The notes under the pieces are model-generated. The model was given only the letters and a program-made list of their open reading frames with translations. It ran no database searches and was not told the origin of the DNA. The translations under genes were made by a program, and so were the position numbers. A DNA stretch of 51,280 bases from Acidobacteria bacterium 28-9. GTDB lineage: Bacteria; Acidobacteriota; Blastocatellia; Pyrinomonadales; Pyrinomonadaceae. Of this stretch, positions 49,703-51,280 are shown piece after piece. Location: NCBI GenBank assembly GCA_002050355.1, contig MWYY01000039.1:1-51280 (forward strand), written 5' to 3'. Position 1 is the first letter of the stretch. Each line of letters starts with the position of its first letter.

Positions 49703-51073
49703 TTAGTTTTTCGATACGTTCTCACCGATTGTCCAAACGATAACCGAACTCGAAAGTCCTAAACCGGAAAGTCGTCCAGCCATCATCACAATCGTTTCAC
49801 CTTTTGTTACGGCTTTGGATTTCAGCAGCGTTTTCTCGCCTTCCTTGAGCATTGCTTCGGTCGTGTTCGTGTCTTCGTGGCAAAGCGGTTCGACACCCCA
49901 AATCAGTGCGAGCTGATTGCGAACATCGTCCGAACCGGTCAATGCAAACGTCCGTAAACCGGAACGAATGCTCGAAAGGCGACGCGCCATCAAGCCGGAT
50001 TCGGTAAAAACGGCAACTTTGTCGGTCAGCTTTTCGCGCGCGCAAAATGCTGCGGCTTTGCACAACGCTTGCGAAGTTCTGCCGGTCGGCTCTTCGGTAA
50101 ATTTTACGGGACGCTTGAGTTTTGTTGTTTTGACGGTTTCCGCTGCCAGGATGATCCGCTCCATCGTCTCGACCGCTTCGACCGGATATTTTCCCGAAGC
50201 GGTTTCTGCCGAAAGCATCACGGCATCGGTTCCGTCCCAAACCGCATTTGCCACATCAGAGGCTTCGGCGCGCGTCGGGCGTGGCTCAAAAATCATTGAT
50301 TGCAGCATTTGCGTTGCAGTTATAACGAATCTGTCTTTTATTACAGCCTTTTCAATAATCTGTTTCTGATAAACCGGAACGAGTTCGACGCTTGTTTCGA
50401 CGCCCAAATCACCGCGCGCGACCATCACGCCGTCGGTCGCATCCAGAATCGAATCAAGATTTTCAATCGCTTCCGCCTTCTCTATTTTTGCCACAAGCAG
50501 CGGTCTGCCGAGTTCGCGCTTGTTTAGTTTTTTGATTAAGTTTTTGACTTCCAGGCAATCTTCCGCCGTACGGACAAACGAAAGCGCGATGTAATCAACA
50601 TTCTGCATCATCGCCCATTCCAAATCGGTGCGGTCTTTTGCCGTCAGCGACGGAATCGGAAGCGTCGTGTTCGGTAAATTTATTCCTTTGCGTTCATATA
50701 ATAAACCGCCGTTGACGACCTTTGTTCTCACGTCCGTTTTTGTAACCGAAGTAACTCGCAGTTCGATTGCGCCGTCATCGAGCAAAATCCGCGTTTTAGG
50801 TTCAGCCAATTTTGGCAAATCCTTAAAATTTGTCGAAACTTCGCGCGCGTTTCCTTCGATGTCGCGCGAAGTAATCACGAATTCCGCTCCGTCTTCCAAC
50901 AAAACGGGAGTTGCATTTTGCAGAAGTCCCGTGCGTATTTTCGGACCGGAAAGGTCAACCAAAACGGCGAGCGGTTTGTTCAGTTTTTTCGCCGTCGCAC
51001 GCGCGTTCTCAATAGCTGCGGCGTGTTCCGTTTGTGTTCCGTGCGACATATTTATTCGCACGGCGTTTAATCC
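49703..51073 (-). CDS. pyk: Pyruvate kinase, 5' end missing
   Basis: 456 residues of pyruvate kinase, lacking roughly the first 30. The frame is coding from GLNAVRINMSHG (51073) and meets a stop at 51074-51076, exactly where a duplicated segment begins. Visible: LVDLSGPKIRTG, the B domain, VMVARGDLGVETS near residue 225, the catalytic signature with FVITATQMLQSM and PTRAEASDVANAVWDGTDAVMLSAETASG, and the C-terminal domain. The enzyme makes ATP and pyruvate from phosphoenolpyruvate and ADP. The N-terminal break is probably a contig-end or assembly fault. Confidence 0.92.
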   Translation of the reverse strand, partial: GLNAVRINMSHGTQTEHAAAIENARATAKKLNKPLAVLVDLSGPKIRTGLLQNATPVLLEDGAEFVITSRDIEGNAREVSTNFKDLPKLAEPKTRILLDDGAIELRVTSVTKTDVRTKVVNGGLLYERKGINLPNTTLPIPSLTAKDRTDLEWAMMQNVDYIALSFVRTAEDCLEVKNLIKKLNKRELGRPLLVAKIEKAEAIENLDSILDATDGVMVARGDLGVETSVELVPVYQKQIIEKAVIKDRFVITATQMLQSMIFEPRPTRAEASDVANAVWDGTDAVMLSAETASGKYPVEAVETMERIILAAETVKTTKLKRPVKFTEEPTGRTSQALCKAAAFCAREKLTDKVAVFTESGLMARRLSSIRSGLRTFALTGSDDVRNQLALIWGVEPLCHEDTNTTEAMLKEGEKTLLKSKAVTKGETIVMMAGRLSGLGLSSSVIVWTIGENVSKN

Positions 51074-51280
51074 TTAGGTTCAGCCAATTTTGGCAAATCC
51101 TTAAAATTTGTCGAAACTTCGCGCGCGTTTCTTCGTTTTTCCGCGAAATATTCTCGAATTCCGCTCCATCTTCCTACAAAACGTGTGTCGCCTTTTGCAG
51201 AAGTCCCGTGCGTATTTTCGGACCGGAAAGGTCAACCAAAACGGCGAGCGGGTTGTTCAGTTTTTTCGCCGTCGCACGCG
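51074..51280. repeat. Degraded duplicate of an internal pyruvate kinase segment at the window edge
   Basis: Bases from 51074 repeat those from 50796 (offset 278, then 277 after a one-base loss near 51130-51155). The first 57 and most of the last 80 bases match perfectly or nearly, but 51131-51195 carries many mismatches. The repeated part has no intact frame. It replaces the sequence that should encode the start of pyruvate kinase. Confidence 0.85.

Overview
The window looks like a moderate-GC, Gram-negative chromosome segment, most probably from an Acidobacteriota of the Blastocatellia/Pyrinomonas type. The grounds are secreted FG-GAP proteins built from FRPSDGVWY-type repeats, an lpxD gene for lipid A synthesis, and an Alternative Complex III operon running directly into a caa3-type oxidase. 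This placement is inferred from gene content and was not tested by a search. No rRNA, tRNA, CRISPR array, transposase or phage gene was recognised.

Layout. 1-7.8 kb: a secreted-repeat-protein island (the end of one FG-GAP protein, two complete ones and a decayed start of another), a PAPS-dependent sulfotransferase split by a 566-bp tandem duplication, and a fused ATP sulfurylase/APS kinase that would make its PAPS donor. 8-16 kb: lpxD, three Uma2-family genes of which the middle one is a chimera made by a 725-bp tandem duplication, priA, and a single-ring Clp/Hsp100-type ATPase. 16-18.3 kb: an arsenic cluster with divergent arsR and arsI, aquaporin and arsC, but no efflux pump. 18.3-27.5 kb: housekeeping genes (tlyA, heme A synthase, AI-2E exporter family, purB, purS, purQ, GHMP kinase, DedA, ROK kinase). 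27.7-42 kb: the respiratory operon actABCDEF, a small membrane-anchored protein, SCO, coxB, coxA, coxC, coxD. Electrons would pass from quinol through ACIII and its cytochromes to caa3; heme A synthase at 19.4 kb supplies the oxidase cofactor. 42-45.2 kb: an LolA/LolB-like envelope cluster with a LolD-like ATPase. 45.3-51 kb: radical SAM protein, FMN reductase, NTF2-like protein, UlaG-like metallohydrolase, TraB/GumN-like protein and a 5'-truncated pyruvate kinase.

Two window-wide patterns stand out. First, many gaps between 23.7 and 44.5 kb (some between genes of one operon) hold short sequences with a strict 7-nt period. The heptad differs from site to site, and the sites often form two opposed arms that could fold into hairpins. 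Two such arrays run into coding sequence (DedA C-terminus, ActE N-terminus). They resemble in design the STRR heptamer repeats of filamentous cyanobacteria and are the best candidate here for an undescribed element. Second, three head-to-tail duplications (566, 725 and about 278 bp offset) each start and end inside genes. The last is error-laden and lies at the window edge, so assembly artefact must be excluded before biology is read into any of them.
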